This document shows positions 1-9,005 of a DNA stretch of 28,511 bases, piece by piece. The number at the start of each line of letters is the position of its first letter. The first letter of the stretch is position 1. This stretch comes from Streptomyces sp. NRRL S-118. Its GTDB lineage: Bacteria > Actinomycetota > Actinomycetes > Streptomycetales > Streptomycetaceae. The stretch is from NCBI RefSeq assembly GCF_000716335.1, contig NZ_KL591024.1, positions 1-28,511 on the forward strand, written 5' to 3'. Under the pieces are notes generated by a model that saw only the letters and a program-made list of their open reading frames with translations, did not search any database and was not told the origin of the DNA. A program made the translations under genes and the position numbers.

Positions 1-80
1 CCGCCCAGCCGCACCTCGCAGGTCAAAGGGTGCAGGCCGGCCGGTGCTCAGGGTCTGGGCGGGAATGCCCTCGCCCGGCG

Positions 81-581
81 CTATGGCTGCGGCACGGTCC
101 GAAGGTGCTGGGCGGCTTCGGCGGAGGTGTAGGAGGAGGCGAAGGTGAACGCGCGGGGGGACGGCCCATTGGCGCGCAGGTCCGCCAGCCGCTCCAGGGC
201 CTCACCGACGGTCGGGAGGTGACCGGCGGGAACCCACCAGAGCACCAGGTGTGCCTCGGCATGCCGTTCGAACCATTCGCGGCGCCGCCGCATCACCTCC
301 AGGTGTCCGCTGCGGTAGGTGAAGTCCCACAGCGCCTCCTGCGTCTCCCACACCGTCAGGTTGACGATGACGTCCTCGCCCGCCGGGCGCAGAGCGGTCG
401 CGTCGGCCGCGCCTTCCTCCACGAGCCGCCACACGAAGCCGGGCGCGCCGTCGGCGGCGGCGTTGACCGGGTCGAGCATCTCGACGAACGGCGCCATGCG
501 CGGATCGTCGAGGGGGTGGAGGAGCGTGGCGACGTTGAGCTGGGCGAGGTGGGCAGCATGCACCGATGGAGTCATGGCCAC
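81..581 (-). CDS. DUF3291 domain-containing protein
   Basis: A 166-aa cytosolic protein. The family pattern is clear along its whole length: LAQLNVATLLHPLDDPRM near the N-terminus, DPVNAAADGAPGFVWRL, then NLTVWETQEALWDF, RRRREWFERH, LVLWWVPAGH and a final GPSPRAFTF block. This is the DUF3291 family, a ferredoxin-like fold related to antibiotic-biosynthesis monooxygenase-type proteins; its reaction is unknown. The frame opens at a GTG (581), with an ATG two codons later at 575; a GGGA lies about 7 nt before that ATG, so either start is possible. It is the second gene of an operon, 26 nt after the wHTH regulator, and a perfect inverted repeat lies next to its upstream AAGGGAG sequence. The regulator probably controls it. 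Confidence 0.88.
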   Translation of the reverse strand: MAMTPSVHAAHLAQLNVATLLHPLDDPRMAPFVEMLDPVNAAADGAPGFVWRLVEEGAADATALRPAGEDVIVNLTVWETQEALWDFTYRSGHLEVMRRRREWFERHAEAHLVLWWVPAGHLPTVGEALERLADLRANGPSPRAFTFASSYTSAEAAQHLRTVPQP

Positions 582-599
582 ATCCCAGCACGGGGCTCC

Positions 600-630
600 C
601 TTCTAAGTCAATCCAGATTGAATTTAGAAG
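600..630. promoter_or_regulatory. Perfect inverted repeat between regulator and DUF3291 gene
   Basis: Arms CTTCTAA (600-606) and TTAGAAG (624-630) enclose a second dyad, TCAATC (608-613) and GATTGA (616-621). On the minus strand it overlaps the last codons and TGA of the regulator. Its 3' arm runs straight into GGAG, so the paired segment includes the start of the AAGGGAG sequence upstream of the DUF3291 gene. There is no T-run, so it does not look like an intrinsic terminator. It could be a translational-coupling hairpin or an operator; the outer TTCTA/TAGAA half-sites also occur at the regulator promoter. Confidence 0.6.
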
Positions 631-1312
631 TCTCGACCACCACGCAGCACTCCCCCGGCCGGGCGTCCATGCGGGCGCGGACAGGACCGTCCGTGCCGAG
701 CAGCCCCTCCAACAGCGCCAGATTCATGCCGCATACGAGCGGCGGGAAGCGTTCGGCAACGGCGTGGAAGGGGCAGTTGCGCATACGCACGACCGGGGCG
801 GCTTCCCCGGGCGCCCCGGCACCTTCGGTGCCCTGGATGCCCGCAGCGGGCTCCAGGTACGGTTCGTAGCCGCGGGCGGCCAGCATCACCACGGCCTCTT
901 CGAGGCCGCCGCAGGGCGCCGCCGCGCCGCGCAGGGCCTCGCCCCGGCGGCGCGCGGCCGCGTAGAGCCCGGCATCGAGCCCGGCCTGCTCGGCGGCCTC
1001 GGCCAGCAATTCGGCGGCGGTGCGGTAGTCGCGGGCGGGCAAGGACACGGCCCGTTCGGTCCGCGCCCGCGTGTAGACCTTGGCGGGACGGCCCGCTCCA
1101 GGCCCCGAGCGGCCCGTCAGGCGTCGGCTGCCGCACTCCAGCAGGCCGGCATCGGTCAGCTTGTCCAGGTGGTGCGCGGCCAGCGTGCGCCCCACCCCGG
1201 CCGCCTCGGCGGCCTCGTTGCGGCCGACCTCACGGCGCTGCGCCACCACGTACTCGTACAGACGGCGCCGGACCGGATCCTGCAGCGCCGCGATCGCGTC
1301 GATGTCCTCCAT
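608..1312 (-). CDS. wHTH (ArsR/COG2345-like) transcriptional regulator with Cys-rich sensor domain
   Basis: A 234-aa DNA-binding protein. Residues 5-80 form a winged helix-turn-helix (ALQDPVRRRLYEYVV, then GVGRTLAAHHLDKL, then a wing with GRPAKVY). The C-terminal half carries Cys180 and His183 (RNCPFH), Cys194 (PLVCGMN) and Cys222-Cys223 (GECCVVV). This spacing resembles the COG2345/SufR-like regulators, which can bind an Fe-S cluster or metal; that function is inferred, not shown. It is the first gene of an operon with the DUF3291 gene. No Shine-Dalgarno sequence precedes the ATG, but TAGAAT lies exactly 6 nt upstream, so the message may be leaderless. Autoregulation is plausible. Confidence 0.88.
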   Translation of the reverse strand: MEDIDAIAALQDPVRRRLYEYVVAQRREVGRNEAAEAAGVGRTLAAHHLDKLTDAGLLECGSRRLTGRSGPGAGRPAKVYTRARTERAVSLPARDYRTAAELLAEAAEQAGLDAGLYAAARRRGEALRGAAAPCGGLEEAVVMLAARGYEPYLEPAAGIQGTEGAGAPGEAAPVVRMRNCPFHAVAERFPPLVCGMNLALLEGLLGTDGPVRARMDARPGECCVVVETSKFNLD

Positions 1313-1318
1313 CCGGCC

Positions 1319-1349
1319 ATTCTAGGAACAACGCAGGTACGAGATAGAA
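1319..1349 (-). promoter_or_regulatory. Candidate leaderless promoter with dyad half-sites
   Basis: Read on the minus strand, TAGAAT (1324-1319) is a good -10 hexamer ending 6 nt before the regulator ATG, which would put transcription start on the start codon. No convincing -35 was seen. TTCTA (1320-1324) and TAGAA (1345-1349) form a 30-bp-wide interrupted dyad. The same half-sites are 29 bp wide in the downstream repeat (601-629). If this is the operator, bound regulator would cover the -10. Confidence 0.4.
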
Positions 1350-1741
1350 GGGCGGGACGCAGCCCGCCGGGCTGTGGCGGCGGTACACGGCACCGGAGCC
1401 GGGCGGAGCCGGAGAGCGGGTCGACAGCCAACCGGACAGCGGCTGCCGACGGCGCAGCGCTGGTGGTCCAGCCATCCGCCTCTCCTCACCGGCCGGTCGC
1501 AGCACCCGCTCGGCCTCGACCGGATCGTCGAGCAGTCGGTTGTGCGCCGACATCCGGGATCGGTCCGCAGGCTCACAGCCGAGGGAGACCGCCTCTTCGC
1601 CCTGCTCGGTGATCGGGAACCGGACATGCCGCCCGTCCGGAACCCCGCCACCGGCCACTACGCGCCTGTTGCCGACCGGCAGGAGCGGGCCTGGGGCACC
1701 GGGGAAGGAGCCGCCGACGGCGGGCCGGTCGTCCGGTGGCG
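1350..1741. other. Gene-free stretch between regulator operon and WD40 gene end
   Basis: About 390 nt with open frames on both strands but no recognisable protein, no family motif and no plausible start with a ribosome binding site. No clear terminator was seen below the WD40 stop codon at 1742. It probably holds the upstream promoter elements of the regulator and the 3' region of the conflict operon. Confidence 0.5.
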
Positions 1742-4700
1742 TCAGGACGTTCCGTGTCCGCGGCAGCTGTCCTGGTACGGCAGTCCCGGGGCGTATGTCG
1801 CCCACTCCTCGCGGTCGAGCCCTCGGCCCGCCAGCCTGCAGGCCGTGCCGATGGGGTCGGCGCTGAGGGCCGGGAGGGACGCCAGGTCCCAGATCCGGGC
1901 CGTGTTGTCGCCACGGGCGATGACGGCGAGGCGGCCGTCGGGGCTGAAGGCGAGAGGCGTCAGTTCCTCGGTGGGATCGGAGATCCTGGCAGCGACGTGG
2001 CTCCGGCGGAGGTCGCCGATGTCCGCGAGCACAACATCACCGGATCCGCTCGTGGCGGCCAGCAGGTTGCTGCCGGGGTGGAAGAGAGGAGCGACGGTGA
2101 CGTTCCATTCGTCGCCGCTCACCCGGCCGACCGGCCGGCTCGGGTCGGAGGCGCTGATGTCCGTGATGGTCACCTCGTTTGTCCCGACGGACGTTCTGGC
2201 CATCAGGCGCTTGTCGACGGAGAGGCCCGATCCCATGGGGATGGTCCTCAGCTCCCCGTTCGGGCCGAAGTCGACGCGCGATGACGGGTAGCCCTCGGTC
2301 GTACGCACCTGTCTGGGCCGTCTCGGGTCCGTCAGGTCCCAGGTGGCGGTCCACCCCTTGGAGAAGAGCGTCTCGGCACCGTTGGCCGCCAGAGTGGTTC
2401 CACGGGGGCTGAGACTGACGTGCATCTCGTAGCCCGCGGCGCCGCGGGCGATGACGGACAACGTGCGCGGCCGGGCGGGCGTGGTGATGTCCCAGAGCGT
2501 GATCCGCCCCCTGCGGTCGGCACTGGCCAGAGTGGTACCGTCCGCGCTGACGGCGAGGGACTGGACGAAGGCCCCGAGGTCCATGGAGGCGAGGCGCTGG
2601 GGACGGCCCGGCTGCTTCATGCTCCACAGGACGACCTTCTGACCGACACCGGCGGTCGCCAGTGTTCTGCCGCCGTGCGTGAAGACGGCCGAGCCGATGA
2701 AGCCGTCGTCGGCGATGGTGGCCAGTGCCCGGGGACGGCCCCGAGGCGTCAGGCGCCAGCGGATGACCGACCGATCGTCGACGGAAGTGAGGGTGTCGTC
2801 CCTCCTGCCGAAGACGAGGGCGCCGGGCGTGTCCTGGTGCCCGCGCAGTGTCGTCTCCTTCCTCGGCTTCGTCGGGTCCGCGATGTTCCACACGGTGATC
2901 GACTCGTCGAACGAGGCCACGGCCAGCTTCGTCCCGGCGGGGTTGAACGCGAAGGCCGTGACGAAGTCCTTGTGGGTCGTCCACACCGCCTGCCGCCTCG
3001 GCCGGGACGGGTCGGTGACGTTCCACAGGACGACCCTGTCGCCGCTGCTCTCCGTGGCGAGGAGCCGGCCGTCCGGGCTGAACGCCGTTTGCTCCTTGAC
3101 ACGGTCGAGGCGCGCCAGCCGGCGCGGCCGCGCGGGCGTGGAGACGTCCCACAGAGTGGCTCCCGAGCTGTGGGTGACGGAGCTGCGGTCAGCCGGTTCC
3201 TCTTTGGCCTGAACCCTGCCCGTCGAGCTGACCAGAGCACCGCCCGGTTGTCGTAGACGCCCCGTTCCACGGCGATCCGCCGTGGAACGCCGTCGGCGGA
3301 GAGCCGCCACAGCACCAGGGACCGGTGCGAGGCGGGATTGCCGGATTCTCCCCATCCGGCGGCCGCCAGGAGGTCGCCCCGGGGGCTGAACGCCACCGCC
3401 GCGGGGTCTCCTTGGAGCCCCTCGACCCGCAGGACGGCCGTACGGCGCGGATGCTCGCGGTCGGCGAGCGACCACAGCATGACGACTCCGCCGTCACAGG
3501 CGGCGGCGAGGGTACGGGCGTCGGTACTGAACGCCACGCGCGCCTGGGAACGCTCCGTGCACCCGGACAGGGCGGCGAGCCGCCTGCGGCGCGCGGCGTC
3601 CGACACGTCCCACAGCACGACCTCGTCGTCGTCAGCGCCGGCCTGGGTCCGGCCATCGCCACTCAGCACGGAGTTCCGCACATCGCTGTCACCGGTGGAG
3701 CTGCCGCCGTAGCCGGTCTCCGCCAGCGTGCCGAACACGGCGCCCCGCGACTCCGCGGACGGGCGCAACCGGTGCGCGGCGAGCCCGAGCCGCAGCGACA
3801 GGCGGGGGTCCTTCGTGCGCTGATTCTCCGCCTCGGCCTCCAGCGCCCGCACCGTACCCAGCAGCCGCTGCCGCACCGCACTGTCCCGTTGCCGGTCCGC
3901 TTCGGCTCGCTGCTGCTCGGCGACCCCCCGTTGCCGGTCGGCTTCCGTAGACTCCCGCACGGCATATCCCGTCGCCACCAGCGCCAGGCACAGGCCCATC
4001 AGGGCGGACCGGAAGCGCCAGGTGAGACGCCTGTTGAGCCGGCTCTGCGCCTGGCGCCTGGCCAGGTCGGCGTCGAGGCTCGCCTCCACGAACTCCCGCT
4101 CGGCCCGCGGCAGGCGGTCGCCGTCGAGGAGCTCCAGCGCGACGTCCAGCTTGATCCCGGTCAGCAGGAAGTCCGTGTGCCTGCCGGCCTCGGCCCACTG
4201 CTCGGCGCTGTCCGCCAGCCGTTGCCGCTGTACGAGGTGCTCCCTGTCCTCCTCGGCCCACGCCCGCAGCCGTGGCCAGGCCACCAGCAGTGCCTCGTGC
4301 GCTATCTGGGTGTGGTCCTGGTCCACGGTGATCAGCCTGGCCGCGGCCAGTCGTTCGCGTACGGACCGGGTCGCGGCCCGCCGTGAGGCCGGCAGCCCGT
4401 CGAGCAGGCTCCCGACGGGGACCCGGCGGCGCACCACCACCCCGTCGTCGGTCACGTGGACCAGGCGGAGCAGCAGTTCGCGGAGGGCGTTCCGCCCGGT
4501 CTGGTCGAGCTCGTCGTACAGCCGGTCGGTCGTCGTGGTGACCGCATGCCAGATGCCGCCCGTGGCCTCGTACCCGGCGAGGGTGAGCATGGCTCCGCTG
4601 CGCCGCAGCCAGGTCTCGCGCAGGGCGTGGGCCAGGAAGGGCAGGGCGGCGTCGCGGCCGTGTCCGCCCTCGCCGTGGCGCAGGTCGTGGAGCAGGCGAT

Positions 4701-6198
4701 CGGTCAGTCCCGGTTCCAGGGTCAGACCGGCAGTCCGGGCGGGGCGTTCGACGGCGGTGCGCAGAGCGTCGTCGTCCATGGGCCGTACGTTGAACAGGCC
4801 GTGGTCGAGCGCGCGGGCGAGTCCCGGATGGGTGAGGCAGTCGCCGTAGTGGTCGCCGCGCAGGCCGACAACCACGCGTGGCGGCTCGCCGGTTGCCTCC
4901 GGGGTCGTCAGAACGTCGATGAAGCGAGAACGCTCCTCCGCGTCCGTGCAGCGGGTGAAGACCTCCTCGAACTGGTCGACGACGAGCAGTCCGATCGGCT
5001 TCCGACCGGGCAGAGGCCCCGGCAGCCGGCCTGCGGACATGGCGCGGTGCACGTCGTCCGCCGGCCGCCCGGTGGCTCTGGACCACACTTCGGCCAGCGC
5101 CTTCAGCGGATGCGGGCCCGGTGCCGGGAGCAGGACGGGCGGCCACGGCGTACCGGCGCGCCCGGAGGGCTCGGCTCGGCGGTGATCCAGGCCGGCCAGG
5201 AGCCCGGCGGTGAGCAGTGACGTCTTGCCCACACCGGACTGTCCGACGAGCACCACCGGCGCGGTGGGGCCGGCCTCCCGCACCCGCCGGCTGTCGCACA
5301 CGACGTCCAGGAGCAGCCGGACGAGGTCCTCGCGGCCGAAGAAGTGCCGTGCCTGCGTGGTCCCGAACGGCTCCATCCCGGGGTACGGGCAGGGCACGTC
5401 GGCCGGCGGCTCGGAGCGGGGACGCGGCTCGGCGTAGGCACGGTTGCGGGTCAGCCGCAGGGAGCCCAGGGTGCCCTCGCTCTGCCGCCAGGGGCGGATC
5501 GGTCCGCCCTGGAAGGAGCGTTCGAGTGCTTCGTGCAGCCCGTCCAGCGTGAGCCAGGGCTGGCCTGCGGGGTCGCCCTCGCCGAGCAGTTCTATCAGCC
5601 GCCCGCCGAACAGGGTGTGCCTGCGGCCCTCGGGCGCGTACGACAGGTCGTACCAGGAAGCGGAACTGAGCAGGTAGCTCCCGCCGGGGCGGGTCACGAG
5701 GAAGGGGGGCGGGCCCTGCGCCTGTCCTCCTGGAGCCTTTGCCCGCCCCGAGTAGCAGCAGTCGAGGATGACGACACTGCCGCCCGGCGCCTCGGTGAGC
5801 AGGTTCCTGACCGTGCTGTACGGCACTGCCTCGGAGATCCGGTCCGGCGACCGGCTGGCCCGGGTGGCCAGGTACAGCTCGTCGGCGGGGCCGAGGATGC
5901 CATGGCCGGCATAGAACAGCAGTATGGGTCCGTCCACCTCCCGTACCGCTCCTTCGAGTGCCGCGACGACATCCCCCTGGGTGGCGTCCGCGGGCACGTG
6001 GTGCACTCGGTTTCCGAGGCCGCAGGTGTCCCTCAGGATGGTCCCGAGGTCGTCGAGGGTGGCGGTGACGGCTGGCAGGGCGGGCAACTCGGAACCGGGG
6101 ACGTGCTCAGGCGTGCCGATGAGAATCGCGTGCGCCCCCAGCGCCAGCAGATCACCGGCGGAGTCGGTCCCGTCGGGGGCGGTGTGCGGCGGCCGCAC
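1742..6198 (-). pseudogene. Caspase (EACC1-associated type) - nSTAND NTPase - TM - WD40 protein, frameshifted
   Basis: A very large effector of about 1480 aa when its two frames are joined. Residues 20-200 are a caspase-like peptidase with catalytic His99 (YAGHG) and Cys148 (LDCCYSG). Residues 270-650 are an nSTAND P-loop NTPase with Walker A GQSGVGKT (319-326) and Walker B LLVVDQFEE (404-412). A membrane helix follows at about 731-747, then a charged coiled segment and a WD40 array from about 840 with repeated FSPDGRLLA and LWDV signatures. The GTG start follows AGGAG by 7 nt and lies 4 nt after the EACC1 stop, so the two genes are co-transcribed. The array continues in another frame after about position 3235 (VLVSSTGR expected; VLWSARR read), the net effect of one base lost or two gained. 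Known family architecture suggests a sensor-triggered suicide or defence protease. Whether the lesion is real or a sequencing error cannot be told here. Confidence 0.88.
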
Positions 6199-6202
6199 CG
6201 CC

Positions 6203-6601
6203 CTACTCCTGCTCGGGGGCGCCCTCGTCCAGCGCGGCGGTGATCTCGCGGATGAGCTCCGCGCGCTGCTGGGCGGTCAGGTTCCTGATCCGTGTCGAGG
6301 TGACGGTGATCTGGGTGCCGTCGGAGCGGGTGACGGTGACCGTGCACTCGGTCCGGCGGGCGGCCAGCCAGGTGACCAGCCCTGCGGCGAACGTCGTGAG
6401 GACCCCGCCCGGTTCGAGGAAAGCGAGCAGCGCGTCGGCGGGCAGGCCCATGGCGCCGGGCGGCAGCGTGCTCGGGCCGTCGGCGCGGATCCGTCCGCGC
6501 AGCTCCGGCTCGGTGGCCAGGCGACGCCTGAGGTCATGCACCCCGCCGTCCGCGGCCGTGTCTTCGACGCTGATCCCCACCCGTAACTCCGTCACGCCCA
6601 T
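6203..6601 (-). CDS. Effector-associated constant component EACC1
   Basis: A 132-aa protein upstream of, and almost touching, the caspase gene. The N-terminal part (TELRVGISVEDTAADG) leads into LRRRLATEPELRGRI, then a hydrophobic segment (about 66-81), then beta-rich CTVTVTRSDGTQITV, and the tail LTAQQRAELIREITAALDEG. This matches EACC1, the small constant partner described in comparative-genomic work on NTP-dependent conflict systems, where it accompanies exchangeable effectors such as caspases, TIRs or proteases. Its biochemical role is unknown; it may act as adaptor or sensor at the membrane. The ATG at 6601 has only a weak GGTGGG upstream; GTG at 6595 is an alternative. Together with the caspase gene it forms the conflict module. 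Confidence 0.85.
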   Translation of the reverse strand: MGVTELRVGISVEDTAADGGVHDLRRRLATEPELRGRIRADGPSTLPPGAMGLPADALLAFLEPGGVLTTFAAGLVTWLAARRTECTVTVTRSDGTQITVTSTRIRNLTAQQRAELIREITAALDEGAPEQE

Positions 6602-7073
6602 ACGCTGCCCACCGAGGGCGCCTCTCACCCCTCGGTTCGGCAAGCGGCCGACCGGTCCGCTCGGTCCCCTCGGGCCACGCCCGGCACAACGCCACGCGTG
6701 GCAGGGGAGCACGCGGACCCCTGCAGGTTTACGACAGGACACGGGACGGCGGCACGCCGGGACGCTCTTCCACGGCATCGGGACCGCCCGGCAGGGACGG
6801 TGGCCTGCAGCCCACGGACGCCGACGACACGACGGCGGCACCCGCATCGGGCGGTCCACCTCCCGGGGGTACGACACGGCCCGGCACCGGCGCGGCAGAT
6901 GGCGGGTGGACGCCGACCAGCCGACGGCGAGACGGCAGGACGCCGGGGCGGGCGGGACGGGCAGGACCGGCAGGACCGGCGGCACGGGCGGGACGGGCGC
7001 GACGGGCGGGACGGGCGGGACGGCAGAGAGACGGCAAGCAACGGCCGCCGGAAGACGGCGCTCCACGACAGCC
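6602..7073. other. Upstream region of EACC1 operon, no gene seen
   Basis: About 470 nt before the EACC1 start. All open frames are low-complexity Arg/Pro or Gly/Thr/Asp products with no family resemblance. It must contain the operon promoter, but I cannot point to convincing -35/-10 boxes. Its distal part is a 9-bp minisatellite that stops about 50 nt short of the transposase remnant. Confidence 0.5.
6954..7025. repeat. Eight copies of a 9-bp tandem repeat (consensus GGGACGGGC)
   Basis: Eight consecutive 9-mers: GGGACGGGC, AGGACCGGC twice, GGCACGGGC, GGGACGGGC, GCGACGGGC, GGGACGGGC and GGGACGGCA. Because the unit is a multiple of three, each frame gives a three-residue repeat (for example Gly-Arg-Asp or Gly-Thr-Gly), but no credible gene uses it. 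It lies between the conflict operon and the ISL3 remnant. Confidence 0.85.
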
Positions 7074-7386
7074 GTTCTGGTCCACTGCCCTGAACTGGAC
7101 GCCCTTACCGGCCACGTCCGCGCCTTCGCCCAGATGCTCACGGAGCGCGAGGGCCAACGGTTGCCGCAGTGGCTCGATGCCGTCCGGCGAGACGACCTCC
7201 CCAGCCTCCACATACTCGCCGCCTGGCATCGACCGTGACCGCGATGCCGTCATCGCCGGCCTCACCCTGCCCTGGAGCTCAGGCGTCGTCGAAGGCCACA
7301 TCAACCGAATCAAGATGCTCAAACGCCAAATGTTCGGCCGGGCCGGCATTCATCTCCTCCGCAAGCGCGTCCTGCACTACTCGTAA
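7074..7386 (+). pseudogene. ISL3-family transposase, C-terminal remnant with frameshift
   Basis: Only about the last 100 residues remain. The first part reads VHCPELDALTGHVRAFAQML then RLPQWLDAVRRDDLPSLH. After about 7222 the frame changes and continues DRDRDAVIAGLTLPWSSG, VEGHINRIKMLKRQMFGRAG and LLRKRVL, the hallmark ISL3 C-terminus. Removing the single T in GCCGCC-T-GGCATC restores one frame (AAGIDRDRDAV). The N-terminal two thirds and the left terminal repeat are missing, so the element is dead. Confidence 0.88.
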
Positions 7387-7408
7387 AGCGCAGGTCAGAC
7401 AACTGTGC

Positions 7409-7464
7409 GTGGCCGGTTGGACTTCCCCCGTCCGCAGCCGTCCGACGGGGAGCCAACCGGCCAC
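7409..7464. terminator. Long two-part hairpin, probable bidirectional terminator
   Basis: GTGGCCGGTTGG (7409-7420) pairs perfectly with CCAACCGGCCAC (7453-7464). Inside, CCCCGTC (7426-7432) pairs with GACGGGG (7444-7450) around an 11-nt loop. It lies 22 nt after the ISL3 remnant stop and 35 nt after the stop of the convergent DUF6193 gene, the place expected for a shared terminator. There is no T-run, as is common in Streptomyces. It might instead be the end of an old mobile element. Confidence 0.6.
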
Positions 7465-7499
7465 GGGATCGGTGACGGCCAGTGACTTGGTTCGGCTCG

Positions 7500-8237
7500 T
7501 CATCCATCTTGTCCGAGGGTTCCCGCGACGGCCGGACCAAGATCGGCGGGGAGGTGGCACACCGCCAGGGCGACGACTTCCTCGGCTGTGGCTGCCTCGC
7601 CGAGAACATCGTCGGAGAGCGGATGCTCCTTCAAGCGGAATGGCCTGCCATGGTGTGACGGGACGATGGCCACCTCGATGCGGAATGGGTACCCAGTGCA
7701 GGAGCTGAAGCCGAGCGTCCAGTGGCTGGAAAACACATAGAGCTGCCGCAGCCGCGGTTCGGCATGAGCCGCTTCCACGAGTTCGCCGAACCCTGTGAAA
7801 TCCGGTTCCTCAGCCGCCTGCTCCCGCATCGTGCGCCACTGAAGCTCCACCACCGCGGCCGGACCGCGTTCGTGAGCCTCAGCGCGCTCGCTGGAGCGCA
7901 GAAACGACAGCTCCGCCCGCAGCTCCCGCAGGCTCCTGCCCCGCCCCCACGCCGCCCCGGCCCTGACGACATCCGCCAAGTCGGGCGTGGCTCCCGTGAT
8001 GAGTTCGACTCCGCCACTCCAGCCGGAGACACCGAACCGACGGCTCTCCGCCCCGATGCGAACGGATAGCGGCTTGCGCTCAGGGACCGACGAGGCGATG
8101 CCGGCCGAAACGAGCGGGCCCCAGTCGCCGGGCACCACTGTGAGATCGACACCGAGTTCGGCCGCCAGCTGCTCCAGCGCTGCGGCCAGGCTGCCCGCAG
8201 CAACCAGATCAGGGTAAAGGTCAGAGTCCACCTCCAC
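7500..8237 (-). CDS. DUF6193 family protein
   Basis: About 245 aa. Family features in order are DSDLYPDLVAAGSLAAALEQ at the N-terminus, ITGATPDLADVVRAGAAW, LRELRAELSFLR, SERAEAHERGPAAVVELQW, EAAHAEPRLRQLYVFSSHW and a C-terminal AEEVVALAVCHLP. These match the DUF6193 'natural product biosynthesis' family of Streptomyces, whose activity is not known. No biosynthetic genes surround it here. I chose the GTG at 8237 (reading VEVDSDLYPD) because the family homology begins there. A TTG at 8288 would add a hydrophobic leader that looks unrelated, and GTG 8231 is also possible; none has a strong ribosome binding site. Confidence 0.8.
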   Translation of the reverse strand: MEVDSDLYPDLVAAGSLAAALEQLAAELGVDLTVVPGDWGPLVSAGIASSVPERKPLSVRIGAESRRFGVSGWSGGVELITGATPDLADVVRAGAAWGRGRSLRELRAELSFLRSSERAEAHERGPAAVVELQWRTMREQAAEEPDFTGFGELVEAAHAEPRLRQLYVFSSHWTLGFSSCTGYPFRIEVAIVPSHHGRPFRLKEHPLSDDVLGEAATAEEVVALAVCHLPADLGPAVAGTLGQDG

Positions 8238-9005
8238 ATTCTGCCGTCGTGACGCCACCAAGAGAACGGCGATCAGGCTTCGCAGCAATGGCCGTGGGCA
8301 TGTGTCTCCGAGTTTCTGTTGCTCACGGCCGGGGGAGCCATAGACATCACATTCAGTTAGCCCCCACGGAAAGTGAGCCAGAACCGCTACCCGTGAACAA
8401 AGCCAGACGGGGGTCTCTCGCGGCCGTCGAGCGCGTCGCGCACAACGGCCAGGAGCACGCGGTCAAGCTCGGGCTGATCAACCAGTGCAGCCGGCGCGAG
8501 GCGGTGACAGCGGCGGCGTGGTGGCGAGGCGCCCTGGTGGCGCGGCAACAGCGGGTGGCGGACGGCCAGCAGCCCGGCGCGCGCAACAACTGCCCTGCGG
8601 CGGTCCGGACAGACGCGGCGCCGCAACGGCCAAGCGTGGCGAGACCTGGTTCGAAGGGGCCGCGAGCGACACCCCCGGGCGGACGGTGCTCCCCCGGACC
8701 CGAGCGGCGGTCGGCGCGGGCTGGACAACGGCCGGCATGGCTCGCGGTCCCGCCCCGGCCACTGGGCAGTCGACGACTTCCAGGCGGAGCCCGTCCCTCA
8801 CGGTGAGCGGGACCATCCCCGCCCGGTCGTCCGGCTGGTGAAGGGACCAAGGCCGCCGCGTCGGGGGGCGCGCCGGAGCCGCGTGAGGTGGGTGAGATGC
8901 GTGCCTGGCGACAAGTAGCCGAGGCGACTGCATACCGGCTTGGCGCTCCCGGCCTCGGAAATGTGTATCGGAGAGGCATGGCCCTCCAGCCCGAAAGGAC
9001 CGACG
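8238..9005. other. Gene-free stretch upstream of small secreted protein
   Basis: About 770 nt with overlapping open frames on both strands, none with a recognisable domain or convincing start. Around 8390-8560 the plus frame (VERVAHNGQEHAVKLGLINQ) and a minus frame (DRVLLAVVRDALDGRE) both look faintly protein-like, so a decayed gene is possible. The right end must carry the promoter of the gene at 9006. Confidence 0.45.

Noticed and set aside
1230..1805. A 191-codon minus frame running through the gene-free stretch into the WD40 gene end
   Set aside because: Overlaps two supported genes in other frames, has no domain, and its composition is that of a shadow frame.
6698..7093. Possible collagen-like protein (Gly-Arg-Asp triplets)
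   Set aside because: The triplets arise only because the tandem repeat unit is 9 bp; there is no signal peptide, start context or flanking homology.
6240..7238. A 332-codon plus frame with Gly-Thr repeats
   Set aside because: Its first part is antisense to EACC1 and its middle is the 9-bp minisatellite; only the last 54 codons are real, as the ISL3 remnant.
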